Shown here in pieces: positions 42,769 to 50,591 of a stretch of 52,168 nucleotides of DNA. Each line of letters starts with the position of its first letter. The stretch's first letter is position 1. The stretch spans positions 1-52,168 of the forward strand of contig DYGR01000020.1 in NCBI GenBank assembly GCA_020724545.1, in the 5' to 3' direction. The DNA is from Candidatus Methanoperedens nitratireducens (lineage in GTDB: Archaea; Halobacteriota; Methanosarcinia; Methanosarcinales; Methanoperedenaceae). The position numbers and the translations under genes are program-made. A model generated the notes under the pieces. The model ran no database searches. It was given only the letters and a program-made list of their open reading frames with translations, and had not been told where the DNA came from.

Positions 42769-43746
42769 ATGAGAACATTCCAGGAATATCTTGATCAAAT
42801 AAGACCCGGAGTAAATGATCGTATAAAACACATAGCTGAGAATAAAATATCAGACCCGGATATACTCCCTATGCTGCTGCGAGGAAAAAGGATACGTGCC
42901 GGGCTTTTGCTTCTGGTTTTTGATGCTGTATCTGACAAAGACCGGGATCGATCCTGTGCACTGGATCTGGCCTGCGCTGTTGAACTTGCTCACAGTGCCT
43001 CGCTTATCCTGGATGATATGCTCGATGAAGATATAGAGCGCCGTGGGCTGCAAACCCTGCATCTTACCAGAGGGCATAAGAAGGCTATGCTGGATACGAT
43101 AGATGTTTTGAGTATTCCGTATGATATCGTGGCACCATACGGAGAACTATATGTGCAAATGCTGGCAGAGACGCAGAGAGGAATGGTCTCGGGTATTATA
43201 AAAGAGCTGTTTCACAGACCTGACCTGCCAGCCATTCCTCTCTATGATGCCATAATCACCCGGAAGACTGGGAAATTATTCAGCCTGGCTACTGCGTGGG
43301 GATATCTGATAAGATCCGACGGCTGTAACCCGGTATCTGGTGAAACATGCCTGTATGGGAAAGAGGAAAGATCGTTTGCAGAATACGGGCTTAGATGCGG
43401 TAAAGTAATGCAGATAGCTGATGATATAGCAGACTTAGAGCAGGTAATTGAAGGGAAAAAGATCAGCGGATTTGGTTCAGAGCTGTTGCTTCTTGAGTGC
43501 ATGAGCATAGATAGGCCTGTTAAGGAAGCCCTTCTGGATCGTAAGAGCCTGTCACCGCATCTATCCAGGATAAAGCAGTTATGGTCACATGAGGGCATAC
43601 AGAGAACCATTAGCAGCACTCTTGATAAGGAGATTATCAGATCCAGGGGAATAATATCCTCCGTAGATGTGCCATACATAGAGTATAAGAAGATCCTGCT
43701 TGATGCACCATCCGGGATTGCAGATATGGTAATCAGAGAAGGATAG
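42769..43746 (+). CDS. Trans-polyprenyl diphosphate synthase
   Basis: A 325-residue isoprenyl diphosphate synthase of the GGPP/FPP synthase fold. The first Asp-rich motif is DDMLDED (residues 82-88), and the second is DDIAD (218-222, in 'GKVMQIADDIADLEQ'). 'RGKRIRAGLLLLVFDA' at 38-53 is the diphosphate-binding G-K-R-x-R block. After the first motif the family's H-x-x-x-G-D region is replaced by 'TLHLTRGHKKAMLDTIDVL', which is atypical. It is the last gene of the four-gene cluster, nine bases after the second membrane protein, so it would supply the chain that the others transfer and reduce. Product length cannot be read reliably. Confidence 0.85.
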   Translation: MRTFQEYLDQIRPGVNDRIKHIAENKISDPDILPMLLRGKRIRAGLLLLVFDAVSDKDRDRSCALDLACAVELAHSASLILDDMLDEDIERRGLQTLHLTRGHKKAMLDTIDVLSIPYDIVAPYGELYVQMLAETQRGMVSGIIKELFHRPDLPAIPLYDAIITRKTGKLFSLATAWGYLIRSDGCNPVSGETCLYGKEERSFAEYGLRCGKVMQIADDIADLEQVIEGKKISGFGSELLLLECMSIDRPVKEALLDRKSLSPHLSRIKQLWSHEGIQRTISSTLDKEIIRSRGIISSVDVPYIEYKKILLDAPSGIADMVIREG

Positions 43747-43854
43747 AAAGAAAAAATCAAGCCTTAGAAAGGGTTAGCTAAACAAATACCTTTAGTATAC
43801 CAATGGTATCACCAACCATTATAATAGCAGTAAAGAACTCACTGTGCCATATCA

Positions 43855-45171
43855 CTACAGCGCAATAATGGAGTAATTTATCTTTTTCTCTCTTACCCTC
43901 TCTGCTGCCCTGTCTGCCATCCCGCCTGATGCAAAAATGATCACATTGAATCCCCGAAGCGCTGCAAGTATGCCCGATTGAACCACGTCGAACTCAATAT
44001 CATACCTGATCCCCATCCTGTTCATCAGCACCTTTGCAGATGTGCCCATTGCTCCGATCTTATGGTTCTTCTCTCTATCAAGAATATCACGAACGTTCTC
44101 TATATCTGCCGCCCTTGAGCCCCCTTCAATGATCCCTGGAACCCTGATTATGGTTATGCTGCCAGCAAGTTGCTGCAGATCCCCGCTTACATCCTTAACA
44201 GCGATATCCTCCCCCTTCTTGCCGCTAAACACCGCCCTGCCCTTTACGCCTGTTGAACCTTTGATAGCAACCAGCATGCCATCTTTGATCTGGAGGCAAA
44301 CATCATCGCCTGCGTAGATGTCACAGCCTGCTATTGCACACCTGATATTCATCACCTCGATATCGACAGATTCCATAAAATCAAGAACTGAAAGCGGCAC
44401 CTCACCCTTTGAGATTCCACGTGCGCGAAATTCTCTGAATGTCTGGACTATGACAGGATGCTTCAATCCAGCCTCTGAGATCAGTTTTTCATCCGCGAAA
44501 ATATGCCCTGGAACTCCTGATCTGAAAACCTCTCCTTTATTGAGTATATAAACTCTATCAGCCCATGCAGCAGCAAGATCAGAGTCGTGGGTTGATATAA
44601 TGATCGTTTTTCCTTCAGCGTTTAACTCATCCAGGATCTCCATCGTATCAGTAACCCCGCGCACATCAAGACCCGATGTCGGCTCATCAAGCACTAACAC
44701 ATCAGGCTCCATTGCAACCACACCAGCAATCGCTACCCTTTTCTTCTGCCCTCCGCTTAAGTTAGCCGGGTTTTTCTGTGCAAGTTTTTCGATATCAAAC
44801 CTGTGCAGCACCTCTCTGACCTTTTTCTGTATATCCGCCCTGGATAATCCCAGGTTCTTCGGGCCAAACGCGATATCCTCAAGTACGGTGGGTGCGAACA
44901 ACTGGCTGTCCGGATCCTGGAATACAAGACCCACCCGCCTCCTGATCGTATCGATATTATCTTTGCTGATATTCTCCCCGAATACCTTTATTTCCCCTCC
45001 TGTCTGCCTGATCAGGCCGTTAAAATGATAGAATAGCGTTGTTTTCCCGCTACCGTTTGGACCGAGCACAGCCACCCTCTCGCCTGCATTTGCTTCAAAA
45101 TTCACACCTGATAGAGCATTTGTTCCGTCACTGTAGGTATATTCAAGTTCAACCGTTTTTATCGCGTTCAT
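43855..45171 (-). CDS. cbiO: Cobalt/nickel ECF transporter ATPase with extra C-terminal domain
   Basis: An ABC ATPase of the CbiO/EcfA type with Walker A 'GPNGSGKTTLFYHFNGLI', Q-loop 'VFQDPDSQLFAPTV', signature 'NLSGGQKKRVAIAG', Walker B 'VLVLDEPTSGLD' and H-loop 'STHDSDLA'. The ABC unit ends near residue 260. A further 170-residue domain follows, with 'VMNIRCAIAGCDIYAGDDVCLQIKDGMLVAIKGSTG' and a Rossmann-like end '...GAMGTSAKVLMNRMGIRYDIEFDVVQSGILAALRGFNVIIFASGG'. The usual CbiO length is about 280. I start at the ATG at 45171 because AGGT precedes it and the longer frame overlaps cbiQ. Last gene of the transporter operon. Confidence 0.85.
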   Translation of the reverse strand: MNAIKTVELEYTYSDGTNALSGVNFEANAGERVAVLGPNGSGKTTLFYHFNGLIRQTGGEIKVFGENISKDNIDTIRRRVGLVFQDPDSQLFAPTVLEDIAFGPKNLGLSRADIQKKVREVLHRFDIEKLAQKNPANLSGGQKKRVAIAGVVAMEPDVLVLDEPTSGLDVRGVTDTMEILDELNAEGKTIIISTHDSDLAAAWADRVYILNKGEVFRSGVPGHIFADEKLISEAGLKHPVIVQTFREFRARGISKGEVPLSVLDFMESVDIEVMNIRCAIAGCDIYAGDDVCLQIKDGMLVAIKGSTGVKGRAVFSGKKGEDIAVKDVSGDLQQLAGSITIIRVPGIIEGGSRAADIENVRDILDREKNHKIGAMGTSAKVLMNRMGIRYDIEFDVVQSGILAALRGFNVIIFASGGMADRAAERVREKKINYSIIAL

Positions 45172-45184
45172 TATTACTTTTACC

Positions 45185-46021
45185 TCATAAAAACCTGTCA
45201 AGTCCTATCAGTCCGATAATCCCGAACGACAGCACCAGTCCAAACATTATATCCTTTTTATCTAATGGCAGGTAATCCCCCGGATATTTCAGACCCGGCC
45301 TCCAGGCGCGTGAGATCATGGCTATGTAAATCTCCTCGCTTCTTGCGAATGCGCGTGTAATAAGCAACCCGCATATTGAGGCGATATTATGCATCCGCTT
45401 CGTAAAGCCCTGTTCTCTTGAAAAACCGCATCGTGATTCCTGCGCTAACTTGAGTTTTTTTCCCTCATATGAGAAAGTCCTTATGTACCTGGTCATAAGT
45501 GAACAGATCTCAATAATGGTCCTGGGAACACCAAACCAGCGCATGCTCCCAAGCAGCTCGTTCTCAGGGGTTGTGATTACCAGTAGAACCAGGACAGAAG
45601 CAGAGGCGAATACCCTTGCAAAGATAAGAGAACCATACTCGATTCCCTCAGAGTAAACTGAGATAAATCCAAGATCAATTATGTTTACCCCGTAGGTAAG
45701 ACCCTGTATCGCGAGGATAAACAATGCCAGAACCAGCGGGAAAATGATTTTTTTAGTGTAATCCCGAAATACACCAAGCCTTAGCGCAATGAAAATGCAT
45801 AATATGGATATGATGACCGGAATATGCCAGTTTTTCATTACTGTCATGGCGATAATCAGGATAAACGCTACAAAGATCCTGATTCTTGAATCGATCATTC
45901 TGCCTCTGTACCCGGATTGTGATCTTTTTTCCCTTAAGTATCTGCCTATTATCAGGGAAATGAAGAAAGTAATCGTAACCACTATTCCATTTAAAGGGTC
46001 TGTCGTAAGCCACTCTGGCAT
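45185..46021 (-). CDS. cbiQ: Cobalt ECF transporter transmembrane subunit
   Basis: The 278-residue scaffold (T) subunit of the CbiMQO transporter. Several membrane helices are visible, then the coupling motif 'RAFARSEEIYIAMISRAWRP' (residues about 240), the conserved A-R-x-x-E ... R-G/R-A-W signature of CbiQ/EcfT that contacts the ATPase. It starts at the ATGA overlap with cbiM and has a strong GAGGAGGAG site before it. The first 13 residues are acidic. Confidence 0.92.
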   Translation of the reverse strand: MPEWLTTDPLNGIVVTITFFISLIIGRYLREKRSQSGYRGRMIDSRIRIFVAFILIIAMTVMKNWHIPVIISILCIFIALRLGVFRDYTKKIIFPLVLALFILAIQGLTYGVNIIDLGFISVYSEGIEYGSLIFARVFASASVLVLLVITTPENELLGSMRWFGVPRTIIEICSLMTRYIRTFSYEGKKLKLAQESRCGFSREQGFTKRMHNIASICGLLITRAFARSEEIYIAMISRAWRPGLKYPGDYLPLDKKDIMFGLVLSFGIIGLIGLDRFL

Positions 46022-46971
46022 CAGGTTCTCCTCCTCAGTTCAGTCCAGAAATATCCTGTAAAGAGACCGCCTATAATCCCAACAAAAGCAAAACCCAGGG
46101 GCTCACCAAAGCGGGCCATCAATCGTACCCCGATTCCGTCAGAATCTGCATCAGGGGCGGCAAGCGCCTCAACAGTACTGTCAACGCCCGCCATATCCTC
46201 ACCTTTCAGATAGCCAATATACGCGCCTGCGGCAATAACCGATGTGATTAAAACCATTAGAACAAGAGCGGTTTTTGTGAACCTGTCCATACTATGGCTT
46301 TCTGTGTCGATCAAGTCCTGTTTTGTCTCAGATATGTATTTTATCACATAACCAGTGAATGCAAATTCTGCAAATGCAAGGGGCAGTTGAGTGGGAATAA
46401 AGCCCAGAGAATATAATTTCCAGTAGTACATCACATTTTCGGGATTAAGGGAAAGGGCAAGTTGAAGGGCTGTCATAAGGTATGTTAAAATACTTCCGAT
46501 AAGTCCTGCCATTCCTGCAGAGAACCACAAAGGAGAGAAATTCTTAAGCGATCTGTACACAAGGTAACCGCCAAAAGCTCCCACTATTCCCATTGAGAAT
46601 ACGTTTGCGCCTATGGTCGTTAAGCCGCCGTGGGCTACGAATACCTGGAAGAACAGGGCAATTGCACTTATTACGACCGCTGCAAACGGGCCTATGATTA
46701 TTGCAGCAAGCGGTGTTCCGACAGGATGGGATGATGAGCCTGTCACTGGCACAGGGATGTGCCATACCGAGATCACAAAAACCACAGCACCGATCAATGA
46801 GATCCTGGGAAGATACACCGGGTCGACTGCGATACGTTTATTGATTACCCGAAGACCTGCTGCAATAACGATTGCAGATAATACATACCAGAATAAAATC
46901 CACTGCGGCTCCAGAATCCCATCTGATATATGTATATTGAGTCCTCCTAAATCAAGTAAACTTGATTTCAC
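46021..46971 (-). CDS. cbiM: Cobalt/nickel transporter substrate-binding subunit CbiM with CbiN-like end
   Basis: The S subunit of the CbiMQO metal transporter. It carries 'HISDGILEPQWILFWYVLSA', 'VWHIPVPVTGSSSHPVGTPLAAIIIGPFAA' and 'QVFVAHGGLTTIGANVFSMGIVG', all diagnostic for CbiM/NikM. A C-terminal CbiN-like part with two helices (from about residue 225) is fused, so no separate cbiN is needed. CbiM needs its N-terminal Met-His for metal. Here the codon before the His is ATA, at 46933-46935, and AGGAGG lies seven bases upstream of it. The ATG at 46971 is the first canonical start and sets the outer limit given here. I think the real start is at 46935 (see findings). Confidence 0.88.
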   Translation of the reverse strand: MKSSLLDLGGLNIHISDGILEPQWILFWYVLSAIVIAAGLRVINKRIAVDPVYLPRISLIGAVVFVISVWHIPVPVTGSSSHPVGTPLAAIIIGPFAAVVISAIALFFQVFVAHGGLTTIGANVFSMGIVGAFGGYLVYRSLKNFSPLWFSAGMAGLIGSILTYLMTALQLALSLNPENVMYYWKLYSLGFIPTQLPLAFAEFAFTGYVIKYISETKQDLIDTESHSMDRFTKTALVLMVLITSVIAAGAYIGYLKGEDMAGVDSTVEALAAPDADSDGIGVRLMARFGEPLGFAFVGIIGGLFTGYFWTELRRRT

Positions 46972-46994
46972 TAAAGTTTACTTGATATAAAAAG
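46949..46994 (-). promoter_or_regulatory. cbiMQO promoter with palindromic operator
   Basis: A 9-bp inverted repeat AAATCAAGT-AA-ACTTGATTT spans 46949-46968. A second, imperfect copy with the half-site AAGT-TT-ACTTGA lies at 46974-46985. On the minus strand TTTTTATAT at about 46986-46994 looks like the TATA box. The operator therefore covers the start of transcription. A metal-responsive repressor such as NikR or a cobalt sensor is a likely ligand. Confidence 0.65.
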
Positions 46995-47071
46995 ATGATG
47001 GTCAAGAACGATATAAATAATCTATTTGTATGTTCGATATCAGTATTTACTAGTGCTACTATGCGATAGTT

Positions 47072-47731
47072 ATGGATATGCCAGATAATACGGGGGATAA
47101 GTTGAATCGTATCGAATTTCATGGCAGTGCAGGTCTTGATTTTGACACTATAACATTCCTTATCCTGTCGAGCATACTGGCATCTGTAGCTTTGCTTACA
47201 GATTCTACTCCTGTTCTAATTGGCTCAATGGTTATTGCACCATCATTTGATACTATTGTAGCGATACCTTTCGGTATTATCAATAAAGACTGGCAACTCG
47301 TGCGCACGGGAACAACAGGTCTGCTGGTCCACTCCATAGTTATATTTGTCGTATCATTTAGTACAGTCTGGGTACTCTTACATACGCCCTTAATCCCTCC
47401 AAGCCCAGCACTGGCAGGCCGCGGATTAGTCAGTGAGAGATTATTATTCGGGGGCTACAGCATAATTACAGCACTTGCAGCCGGCGCGGGTGGTTCTATT
47501 GCAACAGTGTCGAACAGGAGAGAAAATATAGTGGGTGTGGTAATAGCCCTGGCTATAGTACCTGCTCTGGCTGCGGCGTCTATTGGATTTCAGGCAGGGC
47601 CTCTGTCAGGCTGGGGCGGTCTTATGCTCTTTGCCATCAATGTATCAGGCATAATCGTCGCCGGGTTGATCGTATTAATTGTTCGTATAGAATATGGGAA
47701 GACAAAAAAACGCGTAAAGGAACACGATTGA
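47072..47731 (+). CDS. DUF389 family membrane protein
   Basis: A 219-residue protein with five or six hydrophobic segments. It has the DUF389 signature 'STPVLIGSMVIAPSFDTIVAIPFGIINKDWQLVRTG' (normally S-M-L-I-A-P-L-M-x-P-I) and 'SNRRENIVGVVIALAIVPALAAASI' (N-x-x-x-V-G-V-A-I-A-x-A-L-V-P-P). Function of the family is unknown. Its promoter lies in the same divergent interval as cbiM, but the TATA-like TATAAATA at about 47011-47018 is separate from the operator. The next gene is 32 bases downstream on the same strand. Confidence 0.85.
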   Translation: MDMPDNTGDKLNRIEFHGSAGLDFDTITFLILSSILASVALLTDSTPVLIGSMVIAPSFDTIVAIPFGIINKDWQLVRTGTTGLLVHSIVIFVVSFSTVWVLLHTPLIPPSPALAGRGLVSERLLFGGYSIITALAAGAGGSIATVSNRRENIVGVVIALAIVPALAAASIGFQAGPLSGWGGLMLFAINVSGIIVAGLIVLIVRIEYGKTKKRVKEHD

Positions 47732-47762
47732 AGTCATAAAAGACAATACCGAAAGATTTATC

Positions 47763-48098
47763 ATGATATGTGTAAAAGATGCTAAACACATGTTAAATAT
47801 CACAGCCAGCCCCATTTCTGAGCTTGCAAAGCTTCTCGGATTCCTTGGAAACGAGCAGCGCCTCAGCATTCTCAAAGCAATAGCAGTTCAGGAGAAATAC
47901 GCAAGGGAAATCTCAGAAGAACTCGGTATCTCAAGGCCGCTGGTCAACATATACCTGAAACAGTTCGAGAAGATCGGGCTTGTAAAAGGCAGGAGCGAGG
48001 TCTCAGAAGAATCGCCGTACTTCAGGAGATACTACAAATCAGTGCCGTTCGAGCTGGTCGTGAGCCTGGATGTGATTCAAAATATGAAGGAGGAATGA
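47763..48098 (+). CDS. ArsR-like winged-helix regulator
   Basis: A 111-residue winged helix of the ArsR/Rv type: 'LAKLLGFLGNEQRLSILKAIAVQEKYAREISEELGISRPLVNIYLKQFEKIGLVKGRSEV', then a wing and 'YFRRYYKSVPFELVVSLDVI'. It lacks the metal-binding Cys motif (ELCVC) of metal-sensing ArsR, so it probably responds to another signal or to protein interaction. It is the first gene of an operon with two small membrane proteins, the first of which starts four bases after its stop. Confidence 0.85.
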   Translation: MICVKDAKHMLNITASPISELAKLLGFLGNEQRLSILKAIAVQEKYAREISEELGISRPLVNIYLKQFEKIGLVKGRSEVSEESPYFRRYYKSVPFELVVSLDVIQNMKEE

Positions 48099-48101
48099 GA
48101 A

Positions 48102-48416
48102 ATGAAAATGAACGAAAATTGGATAATAGTCGGGATTGTAGCCCTTTTCCTTACTCTCGTCGTGTTAAATCAGCTTGGAATTCAAGTAACTCCGCTTGCT
48201 TACCTTCTTTACTTCGTTCTTTTAATTACGATCGGTGTTATTATAATAGACGGAATCAGTAAGTTCGCAAACAGGTTGTTTGATGCTTTGGCAAAAAGGC
48301 AGGCAATCAGTAATGAAGAAATAAATACAAAAATAGAACTCCTGATGCAGAGAACGCAGGTTATAGAGAATAAAGTAGATAAAATCAATACAATACTTGA
48401 GAAGGTCTCAGAGTAG
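48102..48416 (+). CDS. Small membrane protein with coiled-coil tail
   Basis: A 104-residue protein with two membrane helices (residues 7-26 and 33-54). A cytosolic coiled coil follows, 'EEINTKIELLMQRTQVIENKVDKINTILEKVSE'. The last ten residues (DKINTILEKVSE) match the end of the next protein (DKIDKILEKVSE), so the two share a tail and may form hetero-oligomers. AAGGAGG in the end of the regulator gene serves as its ribosome site. No known family. Confidence 0.7.
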   Translation: MKMNENWIIVGIVALFLTLVVLNQLGIQVTPLAYLLYFVLLITIGVIIIDGISKFANRLFDALAKRQAISNEEINTKIELLMQRTQVIENKVDKINTILEKVSE

Positions 48417-48428
48417 CAGGTGATAGAA

Positions 48429-48647
48429 ATGGCAATAGGGACTGGTGAAATATTTATTGTCTTGCTGATGTATGCAATTCCACTGATAGTGATTGTATAT
48501 CTGATAATTCTGGCTAAGCGCTATGTAGATGCAAAGGTGCAGGAATCAAAAGCATCTACAAACCTGAACGCATTGAAAGAATCCCTGGATGGGATCGAGA
48601 AAAAGCTCGATAAAATAGATAAAATACTTGAAAAAGTGTCGGAATAG
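48429..48647 (+). CDS. Second small membrane protein with matching coiled coil
   Basis: A 72-residue protein with one long hydrophobic helix (IFIVLLMYAIPLIVIVYLIIL) and a helix of heptads, 'VDAKVQESKASTNLNALKESLDGIEKKLDKIDKILEKVSE'. Its end is nearly the same as that of the preceding gene. ATG at 48429 with AGGTGAT upstream; a GTG at 48420 is possible. The regulator plus two membrane genes form a compact three-gene operon of unknown purpose. It resembles small phage-shock or membrane-stress modules only in layout. Confidence 0.7.
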   Translation: MAIGTGEIFIVLLMYAIPLIVIVYLIILAKRYVDAKVQESKASTNLNALKESLDGIEKKLDKIDKILEKVSE

Positions 48648-48716
48648 TAGGCGATTACAGATATCTAAATTTCTTCAGAAGTACCAGCATCAACGGCATA
48701 TATACCATCTTGATAG

Positions 48717-48746
48717 CACCGCCTTCGGCGTCCCTTCGGGTGGGGT
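48717..48746. other. Paired UUCG-type hairpins in the glyS leader
   Basis: GCC-TTC-GGC and CCC-TTC-GGG stand side by side inside a CACC ... GGTG outer pair, about 90 bases before the glyS start. The remaining intergenic DNA from 48648 to 48836 shows nothing else. The structure is stable in RNA, but its role is unknown. Confidence 0.4.
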
Positions 48747-48836
48747 TATATCGTAAATACGCAATCAGAGCAAATCTCCATAAGAAACTATAATAATCTA
48801 AAACCATGTAATATGTCCGAAAAGTGATGATAACAC

Positions 48837-50582
48837 ATGGTTGATAAATACGAAAAGATAATCGAGCTGGCAAAACGCCGCGGGTTTCTCTGGCCATCGT
48901 TTGAGCTGTACGGTGGAACAGCCGGTTTCTATGATTACGGGCCTCTCGGCGCAATGCTCAAGCGCCGCATTGAGAATATCTGGCGGGATATATTTGTAAT
49001 AAACGAGGGCTACTATGAGATAGAGTCGCCCACAATCGGTATAGAGGATATCTTCATAGCATCAGGACATGTCGGAGGCTTCTCTGATCCCCTGACCGAA
49101 TGCCAGAAGTGCCATGAGGATTTCAGGGCAGATCATCTCGTCCAGAACATCGTAGATATGCCCGATACCCTGAGCGCAGATGAACTCACTGAGATCATCA
49201 ATAGAAACAACATCAGGTGCCCTGAATGCGGCGGAAAGCTCGGTAATGTCTATGAGTTCAACCTGATGTTCAGGACCAGCATCGGGCCTGGCTCAAAAAG
49301 GGCAGGATATCTTCGCCCCGAGACCGCGCAGGGGATGTTCGTGGATTTTCCGCGCCTCCTGAAGTTCTACCGTGACCACCTGCCATTCGGTGCCACACAG
49401 ATAGGCAAAGCCTACCGCAACGAGATATCCCCGCGGCAGGGTGTAATACGCCTGAGGGAATTTACGCAGGCTGAGGCTGAGATATTTATCGACCCCAGAA
49501 ATAAGACGCATCCTAAATTCAAAGAGATCGCTGATATTGTTCTTAACTTTTATTCCCAGGAAGGACAGATCAACGGGGAATCACAGCAGATATCAATCGG
49601 TATGGCTGTAAACACAGGAATAATCGCACATGAGTTCATGGGATACTGCCTTGCCATAACATACCAGTACCTCACACGCGTGGGTGTGTCACCAGAGAAA
49701 CTGCGCTTCAGGCAGCATATGAAGGATGAGATGGCTCACTATGCTGCTGATTGCTGGGATGCCGAGATACTGAGCGATCGGTTCGGATGGATCGAGGTAG
49801 TGGGTATCGCCGACAGGACGGATTATGACTTAAAAGCCCATGCTAAACAGAGTGAAACATATCTGACTGTATATGTGCCGTATGATAGACCTAAAAAGGT
49901 TGAGCGCTTCGTAGTCAAACCAAATATGGCGGTTCTCGGACCCAGGTTCAAAGGAAAAGCAGGGAAGATAGCAAATGCGCTGAAGGCATTAAGACAGGAG
50001 GAGCTATCTGGTGAATTTATAGAATTGATAATCGATAGTGAGCATATAAAGCTGGAAGGGGATGCCGTAGTATTTGAGACAGTGGCAGAGGAGATCCATG
50101 GTGAGAATATCATCCCGCATGTGATAGAACCATCCTTCGGGATCGACAGGATAATGTATTCACTTCTTGAGCATTCATACTTTGAAGAAAAAGCTATTGA
50201 GGAAGGGGAGGAGGATGAGGTACGGATAGTACTGCGCCTCCCGCCACAGGTTGCTCCGGTTCAGGCTGCTGTACTGCCTCTTCTTACACGCGAGGAATTG
50301 ATAAAACCAGCGATAGAGATCACAGAATCGCTTCGCAAAGCCGGTATACTCGTTACTTTCGATGACTCTGGTACCATAGGTCGGCGGTATCGCAGGAATG
50401 ATGAGATCGGTACACCGTATTCTATAACCGTGGATTACCAGACTCTGGAAGACGGTACTGTTACAATCAGGGAGAGAGATTCGATGAGACAGGTGCGCGC
50501 CAGTATGAGTGATATTGCAGATAATATATGCGACCTGATATACAGAGGCAAATCTTTCGGGAATGCTGAAAGGAGAGTATAA
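48837..50582 (+). CDS. glyS: Glycyl-tRNA synthetase
   Basis: A 581-residue dimeric class II GlyRS of the archaeal/eukaryotic type. The beginning 'KYEKIIELAKRRGFLWPSFELYGGTAGFYDYGPLG' and 'RPETAQGMFVDFPRLLKFYRDHLPFGATQIGKAYRNEISPRQGVIRLREFTQAEAEIFI' (motif 2) identify it. A C-x2-C zinc pair in 'CQKCHEDF' and 'CPECGGKLG' lies near residues 90-130. The anticodon-binding domain '...PPQVAPVQAAVLPLL' follows 'FGIDRIMYSLLEHSY' (motif 3). Full length. The dolichol-kinase-like gene follows nine bases later. Confidence 0.96.
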   Translation: MVDKYEKIIELAKRRGFLWPSFELYGGTAGFYDYGPLGAMLKRRIENIWRDIFVINEGYYEIESPTIGIEDIFIASGHVGGFSDPLTECQKCHEDFRADHLVQNIVDMPDTLSADELTEIINRNNIRCPECGGKLGNVYEFNLMFRTSIGPGSKRAGYLRPETAQGMFVDFPRLLKFYRDHLPFGATQIGKAYRNEISPRQGVIRLREFTQAEAEIFIDPRNKTHPKFKEIADIVLNFYSQEGQINGESQQISIGMAVNTGIIAHEFMGYCLAITYQYLTRVGVSPEKLRFRQHMKDEMAHYAADCWDAEILSDRFGWIEVVGIADRTDYDLKAHAKQSETYLTVYVPYDRPKKVERFVVKPNMAVLGPRFKGKAGKIANALKALRQEELSGEFIELIIDSEHIKLEGDAVVFETVAEEIHGENIIPHVIEPSFGIDRIMYSLLEHSYFEEKAIEEGEEDEVRIVLRLPPQVAPVQAAVLPLLTREELIKPAIEITESLRKAGILVTFDDSGTIGRRYRRNDEIGTPYSITVDYQTLEDGTVTIRERDSMRQVRASMSDIADNICDLIYRGKSFGNAERRV

Positions 50583-50591
50583 AGCTCCTGT

